A stretch of 21,669 bases of DNA from Asanoa sp040654855 (lineage in GTDB: Bacteria; Actinomycetota; Actinomycetes; Mycobacteriales; Micromonosporaceae). This document shows, one piece after another, positions 1-7,210 of the stretch. Positions within the stretch are counted from its first letter, which is position 1, and each line of letters begins with the position of its first letter. A program made the translations under genes and the position numbers. The notes under the pieces were generated by a model. The model did no database searches. It was not told the DNA's origin and was given only the letters and a program-made list of their open reading frames with translations. The stretch spans positions 1 to 21,669 of the forward strand of contig NZ_JBFAIU010000110.1 of the NCBI RefSeq assembly GCF_040654855.1, in the 5' to 3' direction.

Positions 1-851
1 GCCGCGCGGGCCAGCTGGGCCGCAACCGCATCGAGTGGTACGACGCGTACCTCGAGGAGCAGCTCGTCCGCCGCATGGACCTCGAACGGGAACTACCGGG
101 CGCCGCCACGCGCGGCGAGCTCGACCTGGTCTTCCAGCCGGTCATCGGCCTGCACGACGGCCAGCCGGTCGGCGCCGAGGCGCTGCTGCGCTGGCGCAAC
201 CCGTCGCTGGGCACGGTGCTGCCGAGCGAGCTGCTCCCGGTCGCCGAGGACCTGGGCGTGATCGCCGAGATCGGCCAGTGGGTGCTGCAGGAGGCCTGCC
301 GCCGGATCGCGGGCTGGGACCCGCGGCTGTGGCTGTCGATCAACGTCTCTCCCGCCGAGCTGGCCTCGCCCGACTTCGTCAGCCAGGTGGCCGGAACCTT
401 GGTCACCAGCCGCCTGGCACCCGAACGCCTGGTCATCGAGATCGCGGAGGGCCGCGTCGGCGCCGACACCCCGACGGTGGTCACGCAGCTGGCGGGCCTG
501 CGGGCGCTCGGCGTGCGAACGGCCCTGGACGACTTCGGCGCGGCCCAGGCGAGCCTGGCGCACCTACGCCGCCTACCGATCGACATCCTCAAGGTCGACC
601 GCGCCCTGGTCGGCGACCACGGCGCGGCGCGTCAGAACGGCGGCCTGGCCAAGCCCTTGATCGACGTCGTGGTCAGCGTCGGCCGCCGGCTCGGCATGGA
701 GATCATCGCGGAGGGCCTGGAATCGGGCGCCCAGGTCGACCAGGCCCGCGCGGCCGGCTGCCAACTCGGCCAGGGCTTCGCCCTCGCGCGGCCGGCCCCG
801 GCGGAACGCTTCGAAGCCTTCCTCGCGGAACGGCTCGCTCAACCGAGCTGA
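1..851 (+). CDS. C-terminal part of a GGDEF-EAL protein (c-di-GMP phosphodiesterase domain), 5' end outside the window
   Basis: The reading frame is already open at the left edge (first full codon at base 3) and ends with TGA at 849-851. The first visible residues, GQLGRNRIEWYD, look like the tail of a GGDEF domain, so the whole protein is probably a GGDEF-EAL hybrid. The EAL domain follows: EALLRW at about 175-192, INVSP (about 340-354), IEIAE (about 436-450), LDDFG (about 526-540), LKVD (about 589-600), AEGLE (about 709-723) and GQGFALARP near the end. These are the metal and catalytic positions known for EAL phosphodiesterases, so hydrolysis of c-di-GMP to pGpG is plausible. Loop 6 is unusual: the normal DDFGTGYSS reads DDFGAAQAS, and this loop affects dimerisation and metal binding in the family. 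An ATG at 75 could be mistaken for the start, but the domain clearly continues upstream. Confidence 0.9.
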   Translation, partial: RAGQLGRNRIEWYDAYLEEQLVRRMDLERELPGAATRGELDLVFQPVIGLHDGQPVGAEALLRWRNPSLGTVLPSELLPVAEDLGVIAEIGQWVLQEACRRIAGWDPRLWLSINVSPAELASPDFVSQVAGTLVTSRLAPERLVIEIAEGRVGADTPTVVTQLAGLRALGVRTALDDFGAAQASLAHLRRLPIDILKVDRALVGDHGAARQNGGLAKPLIDVVVSVGRRLGMEIIAEGLESGAQVDQARAAGCQLGQGFALARPAPAERFEAFLAERLAQPS

Positions 852-885
852 CGGCCAAGGGCCAACCGACGATCAAGATCGGGCG

Positions 886-960
886 GTCCCGGGCCCGCGG
901 TGGTCCGGACCGTCGCTCCCGCCGGACACCGCCCGCTCCGCGATCGCTGCCACGCCCGCG
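886..960 (+). repeat. Interspersed intergenic repeat, copy A
   Basis: This 75-bp element starts 35 bp after the stop of the EAL gene. Bases 886-930 match the reverse complement of 1236-1280 at 44 of 45 positions. Bases 908-932 match 4805-4829 exactly. It contains the palindrome GGTCCGGACC and a potential stem in which GGTGGTCCGG pairs with CCGGACACC, with one bulged base. Copies A and C share a tail reading CGCTGCCACG then YCCGCG. It resembles a REP-type element and may act as a terminator or RNA-stabilising hairpin for the upstream gene. The repeat is read directly; the role is a guess. Confidence 0.8.
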
Positions 961-1196
961 TCATCCCCGGCGCCGCTCCCCGCCGAACGCCGCCGGCAAG
1001 AATCCCGCTCCCCGGCCCAATCTCGAGCCGCACCTGTTGCCGTCCCGCCGCTACTACCGCAGGGCAAGGTCCGCATTTGCCCCAACCGTGTCGGCGGGAT
1101 GATCCGCGAATTGCCGGAACACCGAGACCGTGCGGTCCGGAATAACAGAGCGAGCCAAACCGGTTCGTGTCCTCGGGACGGGTTGGGGTCGAGAGG

Positions 1197-1280
1197 CGCG
1201 GGCCTGGCAGGGACGGGCCCCCTGGGGCCCGGCCCGGTGTCCGGCGGGAGCGACGGTCCGGACCACCGCGGACCCGGGAC
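1197..1280 (-). repeat. Interspersed intergenic repeat, copy B (inverted)
   Basis: Read on the minus strand, bases 1280 to 1236 reproduce copy A with one mismatch in 45. The middle then diverges into a run of G and C, and the tail (1211 to 1197) returns to the family pattern CTGCCAGGCCCGCG. It lies about 200 bp before gatC in the opposite orientation to copies A and C. Confidence 0.75.
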
Positions 1281-1303
1281 AAGAAAGTGAATTTGATCGG
1301 CTT

Positions 1304-1334
1304 TTGATGGCCACCGACCCGCAGCGCGTAAAGA
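1304..1334 (+). promoter_or_regulatory. Weak candidate promoter for gatCAB
   Basis: TTGATG at 1304-1309 and TAAAGA at 1329-1334 resemble -35 and -10 hexamers, but the spacer is 19 bp, longer than ideal. A second -10-like hexamer, TAGACT, occurs at 1403-1408 without a clear -35. They sit in the least GC-rich part of the region. No operator or riboswitch structure was recognised. Confidence 0.25.
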
Positions 1335-1485
1335 TTGAATGTCCTTCTGTTTCCGTCGCGAAACGGCGGAGGGGCCGGCACAGGGACGTTCGGCGGGACA
1401 AATAGACTCGCTCGGGTCGCCGGGGGCGTGCCACGCTCCCGAGCGGACCGCATACGAATCGCCCACACGACGCAAGGGGGCACCG

Positions 1486-1785
1486 ATGGCTGCCATTTCC
1501 CGCGATGAGGTCGCGCATCTCGCGCGGCTCTCGCGGCTCGCCGTGACCGAGCAGGAGCTCGACACGTTCGCCGGTCAGCTGGACGTGATCCTCCAGGCCG
1601 TGGCACGGGTGGGTGAGGTCGCCGCCGCGGATATTCCGCCTACCTCGCACTCCGTGCCGCTGACCAACGTGCTGCGCGAAGACGTCGTGATCAACTGCCT
1701 GACCCGGGAAGAGGCCCTCGCGGGCGCCCCGGACGTCGAGGAAGACCGGTTCCGGGTGCCGCGCATCCTGGACGAGGAGGCGTGA
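1486..1785 (+). CDS. gatC: Asp-tRNA(Asn)/Glu-tRNA(Gln) amidotransferase subunit C
   Basis: This 99-residue protein has the usual GatC length and sequence character: ISRDEVAHLARLSRLAVTE at the N terminus, a central amphipathic helix, and a C-terminal tail ending RVPRILDEEA. GatC is the small belt-like subunit that wraps around GatA and stabilises its contact with GatB in the cytoplasmic GatCAB complex. That complex turns misacylated Glu-tRNA(Gln) and Asp-tRNA(Asn) into the correct amides. The ATG at 1486 is preceded by AAGGGGG at 1474-1480 and begins at the conserved N terminus; longer in-frame versions add non-conserved sequence. It is the first gene of the gatCAB operon, with gatA starting 5 bp after its stop. 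Confidence 0.96.
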   Translation: MAAISRDEVAHLARLSRLAVTEQELDTFAGQLDVILQAVARVGEVAAADIPPTSHSVPLTNVLREDVVINCLTREEALAGAPDVEEDRFRVPRILDEEA

Positions 1786-1790
1786 CGAAC

Positions 1791-3275
1791 GTGTCCGATC
1801 TGACCAAACTGACCGCCGCCGACCTCGCCAAGCGGATCAGCGACGGCGACGTCTCGGCGGAAGAGGTGACCCGCGCCCACCTCGACCGGATCGCCGCCAT
1901 CGACGGCAAGGTGCACGCCTTCCTGCACGTCGACGCCGACGGGGCGATCGACGCCGCCCGCCGGATCGACGCCAAGCGCGCCCGCAAGGAGGCCCTCGGC
2001 CCGCTGGCCGGCGTGCCCGTCGCCGTCAAGGACGTCCTGACCACGAGAGGCGTCCCGACCACGGCCGGCTCCAAGATCCTCGAGGGGTGGCGCCCGCCCT
2101 ACGACTCGACCGTCGTCGAGCGGCTCAAGGACGCCGGCACCGTGATCCTCGGGAAGACCAACATGGACGAGTTCGCGATGGGCTCGTCGACCGAATACTC
2201 CGCCTACGGGCCGACCAACAACCCCTGGGACCTCGGCCGGATCCCCGGCGGCTCCGGCGGCGGCAGCGCCGCGGCGATCGCCGCCTACGAGGCACCGCTC
2301 GCGATCGGCACCGACACCGGCGGCTCGATCCGCCAGCCCGGCGCGGTCACCGGCACCGTCGGCTCGAAGCCCACCTACGGCGGCACCTCCCGGTACGGCC
2401 TCATCGCCTTCTCCTCCAGCCTCGACACCCCGGGCCCCTGCGCCCGCACGGTGCTCGACGCGGCCCTGCTGCACGAGGTCATGGCCGGCCACGACGCCCG
2501 CGACTCCACCTCGATCCCCCAGCCCGTGCCGCCGGTCGTCGAGGCCGCCCGGCGCGGCATGACCGGCGACCTGACCGGCGTCAAGCTGGGCCTGGTCACC
2601 GAGTTCGACGCGAGCGAGGGCGCCGAGCCCGGCGTGCTGGCCGCCTTCCGCGACGCGCTCACCGCGCTGACCAAGCTCGGCGCCGAGGTCGTCGAGGTGT
2701 CCGCACCGCACTTCCAGTACGCGCTGCCCGCCTACTACCTGATCGCGCCGAGCGAGTGCTCCTCGAACCTCGCCCGGTTCGACGGCGTCCGCTACGGCCT
2801 GCGGGTCGGCGACGACGGCAACCGGTCGCTGGAAGAGGTCATGTCGCTGACCCGCGAGGCCGGCTTCGGCCCCGAGGTCAAGCGCCGGATCATGCTCGGC
2901 ACCTACGCGCTGTCCAGCGGCTACTACGACGCCTACTACGGCCAGGCGCAGAAGGTCCGCACGCTGATCACGCAGGACTTCAACCAGGCCTTCGAGCAGG
3001 TCGACGTGCTGGTCTCGCCGACGACCCCGTTCGTGGCGTTCCCGTTCGGGTCGCGCACGTCCGACCCCTACCAGATGTACCTCGCCGACCTCTTCACGAT
3101 CCCGACCAACCTGTACGGCGGCCCCGGCATCTCGGTGCCCTGCGGGCTCTCGGACGGGCTGCCGGTCGGCTTCCAGATCATGGCGCCGACCATGGCCGAC
3201 GACCGCATGTACCGGGTCGCCGCCGCGCTCGAGTCCGCCGTCGGCACGCTGACCCCGCCGTCCCTGGAGGGCTGA
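1791..3275 (+). CDS. gatA: Asp-tRNA(Asn)/Glu-tRNA(Gln) amidotransferase subunit A (amidase)
   Basis: GatA is the glutaminase of GatCAB: it releases ammonia from glutamine for transfer through the complex to GatB. With GTG 1791 as start the protein has 494 residues. The amidase-signature Ser-cisSer-Lys triad is complete: Lys80 in VAVKDVL, Ser155 in PGGSGGGSA and nucleophile Ser179 in TDTGGSIRQPG. An alternative GTG at 1782 overlaps the gatC stop as GTGA. However, the strong AGGAGG at 1775-1780 lies one base from it and ten bases from 1791, so 1791 fits ribosome spacing better; the difference is three residues. The stop TGA shares its last base with the gatB ATG, implying translational coupling. 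Confidence 0.97.
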   Translation: MSDLTKLTAADLAKRISDGDVSAEEVTRAHLDRIAAIDGKVHAFLHVDADGAIDAARRIDAKRARKEALGPLAGVPVAVKDVLTTRGVPTTAGSKILEGWRPPYDSTVVERLKDAGTVILGKTNMDEFAMGSSTEYSAYGPTNNPWDLGRIPGGSGGGSAAAIAAYEAPLAIGTDTGGSIRQPGAVTGTVGSKPTYGGTSRYGLIAFSSSLDTPGPCARTVLDAALLHEVMAGHDARDSTSIPQPVPPVVEAARRGMTGDLTGVKLGLVTEFDASEGAEPGVLAAFRDALTALTKLGAEVVEVSAPHFQYALPAYYLIAPSECSSNLARFDGVRYGLRVGDDGNRSLEEVMSLTREAGFGPEVKRRIMLGTYALSSGYYDAYYGQAQKVRTLITQDFNQAFEQVDVLVSPTTPFVAFPFGSRTSDPYQMYLADLFTIPTNLYGGPGISVPCGLSDGLPVGFQIMAPTMADDRMYRVAAALESAVGTLTPPSLEG

Positions 3276-4774
3276 TGACCACCACGACGCTGCCCGCGTA
3301 CGACGACGCGGTCGCCGCCTTCGAGCCCGTGATCGGGCTGGAGACCCACGTCGAGCTCGGCACCAAGACCAAGATGTTCTGCGGCTGCCCGACCGACTTC
3401 GGCGGTGAGCCCAACACCCGGGTCTGCCCGGTCTGCCTCGGCCTGCCCGGTGCGCTGCCGGTGGCCAACAAGGCCGCGATCGAGGCGACGATCCGGATCG
3501 GCCTCGCGCTCAACTGCTCGATCGCCACCTGGTGCCGGTTCGCCCGGAAGAACTACTTCTACCCGGACATGCCGAAGAACTTCCAGATCAGCCAGTACGA
3601 CGAGCCGCTGTGCGTCGACGGCTACCTGGACGTCGAGGTCGACGGCCGGACGGTCCGGATCGGCATCGAGCGGGTGCACCTCGAGGAGGACACCGGCAAG
3701 ACGCTGCACGTCGGCGGCGCGACCGGCCGCATCCACGGCGCGACCGAGTCGCTGGTCGACTACAACCGCGCCGGGATCCCGCTGGTCGAGATCGTCACCA
3801 AGCCGGTCCCCGGCGCCGGGGCGCTCGCACCCGAGGTGGCCCGCGCCTACGTCACCGAGCTGCGCGACATCCTGCGCGGCCTGGGCGTCTCCGACGTCCG
3901 GATGGAGGAGGGCTCGCTGCGCTGCGACGTCAACACGTCGCTCAACCGGCCCGGCGAAGAATGGGGCACCCGCACCGAGACCAAGAACGTCAACTCGCTG
4001 CGCTCGGTCGAGCGGGCCGTCCGGTCGGAGATCATCCGGCAGGCGTCGGTGCTCGAGTCCGGCGGCCGGATCGTGCAGGAGACCCGGCACTTCTCCGAGG
4101 AGACCGGCGACACCCGCCCGGGCCGCTCCAAGGAGGAGGCGACCGACTACCGCTACTTCCCGGAGCCGGACCTGGTGCCGCTCGCGCCGGACCCGGCCTG
4201 GGTCGAGTCCCTGAAGGCCGCGCTGCCCGAGCCGCCGCGGGTGCACCGCAAGCGCCTCCAGGACGCCTGGGGTCTGTCCGATCTGGACATGCAGTCGGTG
4301 GTCAACGCGGGCGCGGTCGAGCTGATCGAGGAGACGGTGGCGGCGGGTGCCACCGCCACGGCGGCCCGCAAGTGGTGGCTGGGTGAGCTGGCCCGGCGCG
4401 CCAACGAGACCGGCGTCGAGCTGTCGGCCGTCGGCGCCACGCCGGCGCAGGTCGCCGAGCTGCAGACGCTGGTCGACGGCGGCAAGCTCAACGACAAGCT
4501 CGCCCGGGTGGTGCTGGAGGGCGTCGTCGCGGGCGAGGGCTCCCCGACGGCGGTGATGGAGGCCCGCGGGCTCGCGGTCGTCTCCGACACCGGCGCCCTG
4601 ACCGTGGCGGTCGACGAGGCCATCGCCGCCAACGCGGCCGTGGCCGACAAGGTCCGCGGCGGCAACCTCGCCGCGGCCGGCGCACTGATCGGCGCGGTCA
4701 TGAGGACCACCAAGGGCCAGGCGGACGCGAAGGCGGTCCGCGAGCTGATCCTCGAGCGCCTCGGCGCCAACTGA
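3275..4774 (+). CDS. gatB: Asp-tRNA(Asn)/Glu-tRNA(Gln) amidotransferase subunit B
   Basis: GatB binds the misacylated tRNA, activates the Glu or Asp side chain with ATP and transfers ammonia to it. The 499-residue length is normal. The cradle domain begins with PVIGLETHVEL (residues 19-29). A four-cysteine zinc site is visible (Cys36 and Cys38 in MFCGCP, Cys51 and Cys54 in VCPVCLG). Family signatures KNYFYPDMPKNFQISQYD (about residues 90-107) and RMEEGSLRCDVN (about 209-220) are intact, and the C-terminal third is the helical YqeY-like tail that reads tRNA. ATG 3275 overlaps the gatA stop by one base, with GGAGG at 3266-3270. A repeat element starts 8 bp after the stop. Confidence 0.98.
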   Translation: MTTTTLPAYDDAVAAFEPVIGLETHVELGTKTKMFCGCPTDFGGEPNTRVCPVCLGLPGALPVANKAAIEATIRIGLALNCSIATWCRFARKNYFYPDMPKNFQISQYDEPLCVDGYLDVEVDGRTVRIGIERVHLEEDTGKTLHVGGATGRIHGATESLVDYNRAGIPLVEIVTKPVPGAGALAPEVARAYVTELRDILRGLGVSDVRMEEGSLRCDVNTSLNRPGEEWGTRTETKNVNSLRSVERAVRSEIIRQASVLESGGRIVQETRHFSEETGDTRPGRSKEEATDYRYFPEPDLVPLAPDPAWVESLKAALPEPPRVHRKRLQDAWGLSDLDMQSVVNAGAVELIEETVAAGATATAARKWWLGELARRANETGVELSAVGATPAQVAELQTLVDGGKLNDKLARVVLEGVVAGEGSPTAVMEARGLAVVSDTGALTVAVDEAIAANAAVADKVRGGNLAAAGALIGAVMRTTKGQADAKAVRELILERLGAN

Positions 4775-4782
4775 AAGACGAG

Positions 4783-4856
4783 TTCCCGGGTCCGTCGGGG
4801 GCGCGACCGTCGCTCCCGCCGGACACCGCTCGCTCCGCTTCGCTGCCACGTCCGCG
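4783..4856 (+). repeat. Interspersed intergenic repeat, copy C, directly after gatB
   Basis: It begins 8 bp after the gatB stop. Bases 4805-4829 are identical to 908-932 in copy A, the flanking CCCGGG and CGCTGCCACG blocks are also shared, and only 4792-4804 is divergent. The pairing segments GTCCG and CGGAC are kept, so the folding potential survives. Two of the three copies lie immediately downstream of, and in the same direction as, a finished gene, which suits a terminator or mRNA 3'-end role (inference). Confidence 0.75.
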
Positions 4857-4874
4857 GTTGGTCGCGGCCATTTA

Positions 4875-4912
4875 GTTTCCATGGCTACTGTTTCCATGTA
4901 GAGTAAATCGCG
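4875..4912 (+). promoter_or_regulatory. Promoter and probable operator of the MarR-type gene; leaderless start
   Basis: In an AT-richer island, TTTCCA (4876-4881) and TAGAGT (4899-4904) are spaced 17 bp apart as -35 and -10. Transcription would start about 7 bp later, at the GTG start codon (4912), so the mRNA is probably leaderless; no ribosome-binding site is present. GTTTCCATG occurs twice as a direct repeat (4875-4883 and 4890-4898), covering the -35 and the spacer. This is the position expected for an autoregulatory MarR site, though MarR sites are more often palindromic. Confidence 0.5.
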
Positions 4913-5814
4913 TGGACGACGACACCGCGACCGGGCGCCTCCTGTGGCACGTCACGCTGCGGTGGCGCGCGGCCGTCGACCGGGCCGTCGCGCCGCTGGG
5001 CCTGACCCACGCGCAATACAGCCTGATCGCCTCGCTCTACGGACTGACCCGCCGCGGCGGCCAACCCACGCAACGCGAGCTGGCCGAGTTCGCCGAGCTG
5101 GAGCCGATCTACGTGTCGAAGCTGGTCCGCGCCCTCGCCGACAGCGGCCTGGTGACCAGAACGGCGCACCCGACGGACGCCCGCGCGGTGCAGCTCGGGC
5201 TCACCGAGCAGGGCCTGCAGGTCACCCAGGCGGCGATCGGTGTGGTGCACGCCCTGCAGCACGACCTGACCCAGCCGATCGGCGGGCCGGCGAGTCCACG
5301 CAACCGTCAGCTCATCGCCATTCTCAAGGACCTGCTCGGCGCACCGCCGGGCCAACCAGACGGGAGCCAGGCCATGACCACGACGCCAACCCTGACCGGC
5401 CAGGACGTCGCCGAGGCGCAGGGCGCGCTCGGCGCGCTGCTCGACCACGTCCTGGCCAACGCCGACGTGTCCGGCACCGAATACGTCACCTTCCGCGTCA
5501 TCACCGCCCGCGGCCCGTGGGCGACGCACCGGGACCTGAGTTCCTACCTCGCCGGGCAGCCGCAGCTACGCCTCGACCCGCAGGCCGCCGCAGCGCTCTG
5601 CGCCGGCCTGGTCCAAAAGGGACTCGTTTCGGCGGGCGAGCCGGTCGCGCTCACGGACGGGGGCGCCCGCCTGTTCGCGGACCTGAGCGAGACGGTCCGC
5701 CGCACCACGACCGACATCTACGCGGGCCTCGACCCGGCCGACCTGGCCACGGCACACAACGTGCTCGCCACGCTCACCGACCGGGCGCGCCGAGCCACCA
5801 CACCGGCGAACTAG
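4912..5814 (+). CDS. MarR-family transcriptional regulator with two winged-helix units in one chain
   Basis: The 300-residue protein is about twice the usual MarR length (140-160). Residues 1-145 are a standard MarR unit: LTHAQYSLIASL, the recognition region TQRELAEFAELEPIYVSKLV (residues 53-72) and the wing VTRTAHPTDARAVQLGLTEQG (about 81-101). Residues 155-300 look like a second, more divergent unit with the same plan (GTEYVTFRVITARGP, then LVQKGLVS, then VALTDGGARLF), without the Asp-x-Arg wing signature. MarR proteins normally work as dimers, so the chain may be a built-in pseudo-dimer. An internal ATG at 5374 (residue 155), preceded by GGGAG at 5362-5366, could give a separate short second-domain protein. 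No target gene is obvious: the next gene is convergent. Confidence 0.85.
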   Translation: MDDDTATGRLLWHVTLRWRAAVDRAVAPLGLTHAQYSLIASLYGLTRRGGQPTQRELAEFAELEPIYVSKLVRALADSGLVTRTAHPTDARAVQLGLTEQGLQVTQAAIGVVHALQHDLTQPIGGPASPRNRQLIAILKDLLGAPPGQPDGSQAMTTTPTLTGQDVAEAQGALGALLDHVLANADVSGTEYVTFRVITARGPWATHRDLSSYLAGQPQLRLDPQAAAALCAGLVQKGLVSAGEPVALTDGGARLFADLSETVRRTTTDIYAGLDPADLATAHNVLATLTDRARRATTPAN

Positions 5815-5816
5815 TC

Positions 5817-6259
5817 GCGCCGCCCGGGTCCGGGAGATCTCCGCGCCCCGTCCCCGTCCACGGCATGTCACCGCGGACCGCTGGCCACCGCGGCCGGAGC
5901 CGGAGATCCGGCTCCGGTCCGGGTCCAGGCCGCACCTCACCGCGGAGCCCGGCCACACCGGCCGGGAAAAGCCGCCGGGCAACCACTCCCGCCCGAATCC
6001 CAGATCGCTGACCACCGCCGCCGGACCCGGAGATCCAGCTCCGGCCCAGGTCCAGGCCGCGTCTCACCGCGGAGCCCGGCCACCCCGCCGGGAAAGGCGG
6101 CCAGGCAACCACTCCCACCGGAACCCCAGCTCGCTGACCACCGCCGCCGGACCCGGAGACCCGGCGCCGGCCCGCGTCCAGCCCGCGCCCAACCGCGGAG
6201 CCCGGCCACCCCGGCCGAAAAAGGCCGCCCGGCAACCAATCCCGTCCAGACGGCCGCGG
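5817..6259. repeat. Tandem repeat, three ~126-bp units plus a degenerate partial unit, filling the convergent intergenic region
   Basis: Units start at 5881 (CTGGCCACCG), 6008 and 6134 (both CTGACCACCG), giving periods of 127 and 126 bp. A degraded partial unit lies at about 5817-5880. Each full unit has a CCGGAGAYCC-type inverted segment, the block ACCGCGGAGCCCGGCCAC, a short stem with an A-rich loop, then GGCAACCA. In unit 1 the inverted repeat at 5894-5917 is perfect (CCGGAGCCGG, AGAT, CCGGCTCCGG). The stem bases change together between units 2 and 3 (CCGCC/GGCGG with loop GGGAAA, then CGGCC/GGCCG with loop GAAAAA). The array separates two convergent genes and may be a multiple bidirectional terminator. 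No other gene-like content was found in 5815-6330. Confidence 0.85.
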
Positions 6260-6330
6260 CTGAATGCGGCGGCAGTGCCCCTCCAGATCGCGGGACCGCG
6301 CACACTACGCGCCGGGGCGGACCGCGGTGG

Positions 6331-7161
6331 TCAGGGCTTGTGGAGCGCGTCGGCGGGTGTGCCGAAGAAGTCCGCGATCGGGTTCACCAACTGTGGGAGG
6401 GCTCGGTTGATCGCGTCGTGGCCGCCGCGGGGGATGACGATCGTCCGGGCGTGTGGCATTGCCCGCGCCAGTGCCTCGTTGCCCGTCACGTAGTAGCGTG
6501 GCCCGCCCGCGCCGCAGGCCAGCAGCACCTCGGCCGTGACACCCGACCAGCGCGTCGCCGGACCGTCGTTGGCGTGGATCAGGGCCGTTTCGTCCAGCGT
6601 CATCCCCACCAGGTCGCCCATCGTCCGGCCGATCGGTGTGCGCAGGAACAGTCGCGTCATGGCCACCCGTAAGCCCAGTGGCAGTTTCGACGCCGCCTGG
6701 TGGTTGTTGATGCCGCCGGCCGTGATGGCGAGGGCCCGGGCGTTGTCGCCCGTGGCCGCCGCCGCCCGCGCCGCCGGCAGCCACGCCGACGGTGTGTTGC
6801 CGTCGACCGACACCGCCGCGTCGTAGAGCGCGAGCCGCTTGATCGGCAGCCGCGGCGCGCCCAGCAGCGCGATGAACCCCCCGCCGCTGTGCCCGATGAC
6901 GTTCTCCGCGCCCGTGTGTGCGAGCACCGCCGCCAGGTCGTCGACGTCCTGCTCCCCCGTGTAGGGCACCTCCCGCGGCCCCGCGTCGCCCCGCCCCCGC
7001 CGGTTGTAGAGATGCACCGTGAACCGGTCGGCCAGCGCCGCCGCGAACCGCTCGTAGACGTCGATCGTGACCCCGCCGCCGTGCACGACGACCAGGCCGG
7101 GCCCCGTGCCCGTGGAATGCACCGGGATCGGCACACCGTCGCGTGCCATGACCAGTTCCAT
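6331..7161 (-). CDS. Alpha/beta-hydrolase fold protein
   Basis: This 276-residue protein has the alpha/beta-hydrolase signatures: oxyanion-hole segment VVHGGG (25-30), nucleophile elbow GHSGG with Ser92, and the catalytic histidine in RGGHDAIN (His248). YNRRGRGDAG (52-61) matches the conserved segment after the third strand. No signal peptide is seen, so it should be cytoplasmic. The substrate cannot be told; family members include esterases, haloperoxidase-like enzymes and C-C hydrolases. The ATG at 7161 has GGAGG seven bases upstream. It is divergent from the TetR gene at 7211, and the 25-bp palindrome between them suggests TetR repression of both genes. Confidence 0.85.
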   Translation of the reverse strand: MELVMARDGVPIPVHSTGTGPGLVVVHGGGVTIDVYERFAAALADRFTVHLYNRRGRGDAGPREVPYTGEQDVDDLAAVLAHTGAENVIGHSGGGFIALLGAPRLPIKRLALYDAAVSVDGNTPSAWLPAARAAAATGDNARALAITAGGINNHQAASKLPLGLRVAMTRLFLRTPIGRTMGDLVGMTLDETALIHANDGPATRWSGVTAEVLLACGAGGPRYYVTGNEALARAMPHARTIVIPRGGHDAINRALPQLVNPIADFFGTPADALHKP

Positions 7162-7174
7162 GAGAGCACCTCCA

Positions 7175-7199
7175 AAACCGCGAACGTGGTTCGCAGTTT
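7175..7199. promoter_or_regulatory. Palindromic TetR operator in the hydrolase/TetR divergent promoter
   Basis: AAACCGCGAAC (7175-7185), spacer GTG, then GTTCGCAGTTT (7189-7199) form an 11+3+11 inverted repeat with one mismatched pair, a typical size for a TetR-family site. On the plus strand TACAGT (7199-7204) is a good -10, ending 6 bp before the TetR GTG at 7211; this implies leaderless TetR mRNA with the geometry seen at the MarR gene. On the minus strand TAAACT (7200-7195) is a possible -10 for the hydrolase. Both overlap or abut the palindrome, so one bound dimer could block both promoters. Confidence 0.7.
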
Positions 7200-7210
7200 A
7201 CAGTGATGAG

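Larger units (their letters stand above)
852..1485. other. 634-bp intergenic region upstream of gatC
   Basis: I see no convincing gene here: the open frames lack ribosome-binding sites and recognisable protein motifs. It holds two inverted copies of an interspersed repeat (886-960 and 1197-1280). A short GC hairpin lies at 1215-1230 (GGGCCC arms, CCTG loop), inside the second copy. A less GC-rich stretch at about 1280-1410 is the likely promoter and leader region of gatCAB. Confidence 0.6.

Noticed and set aside
886..1280. Insertion sequence
   Set aside because: The inverted repeats enclose only 305 bp with no transposase or target duplication, and a third copy occurs singly at 4783-4856.
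3068..4897. Very long minus-strand open frame opposite gatB
   Set aside because: It mirrors gatB in a GC-rich genome; its translation is low-complexity (Arg, Asp, Gly, Leu) with no motifs, and gatB is certain.
5881..6259. CRISPR array
   Set aside because: The units are ~126 bp and homologous over their full length; there are no short identical repeats separated by unique spacers, and no cas genes.
5774..6305. Repetitive minus-strand open frames in the convergent spacer
   Set aside because: They come from the 126-bp tandem repeat. The period is 126 in one step and 127 in the other, so the frame is not preserved between units, and no start signal is seen.
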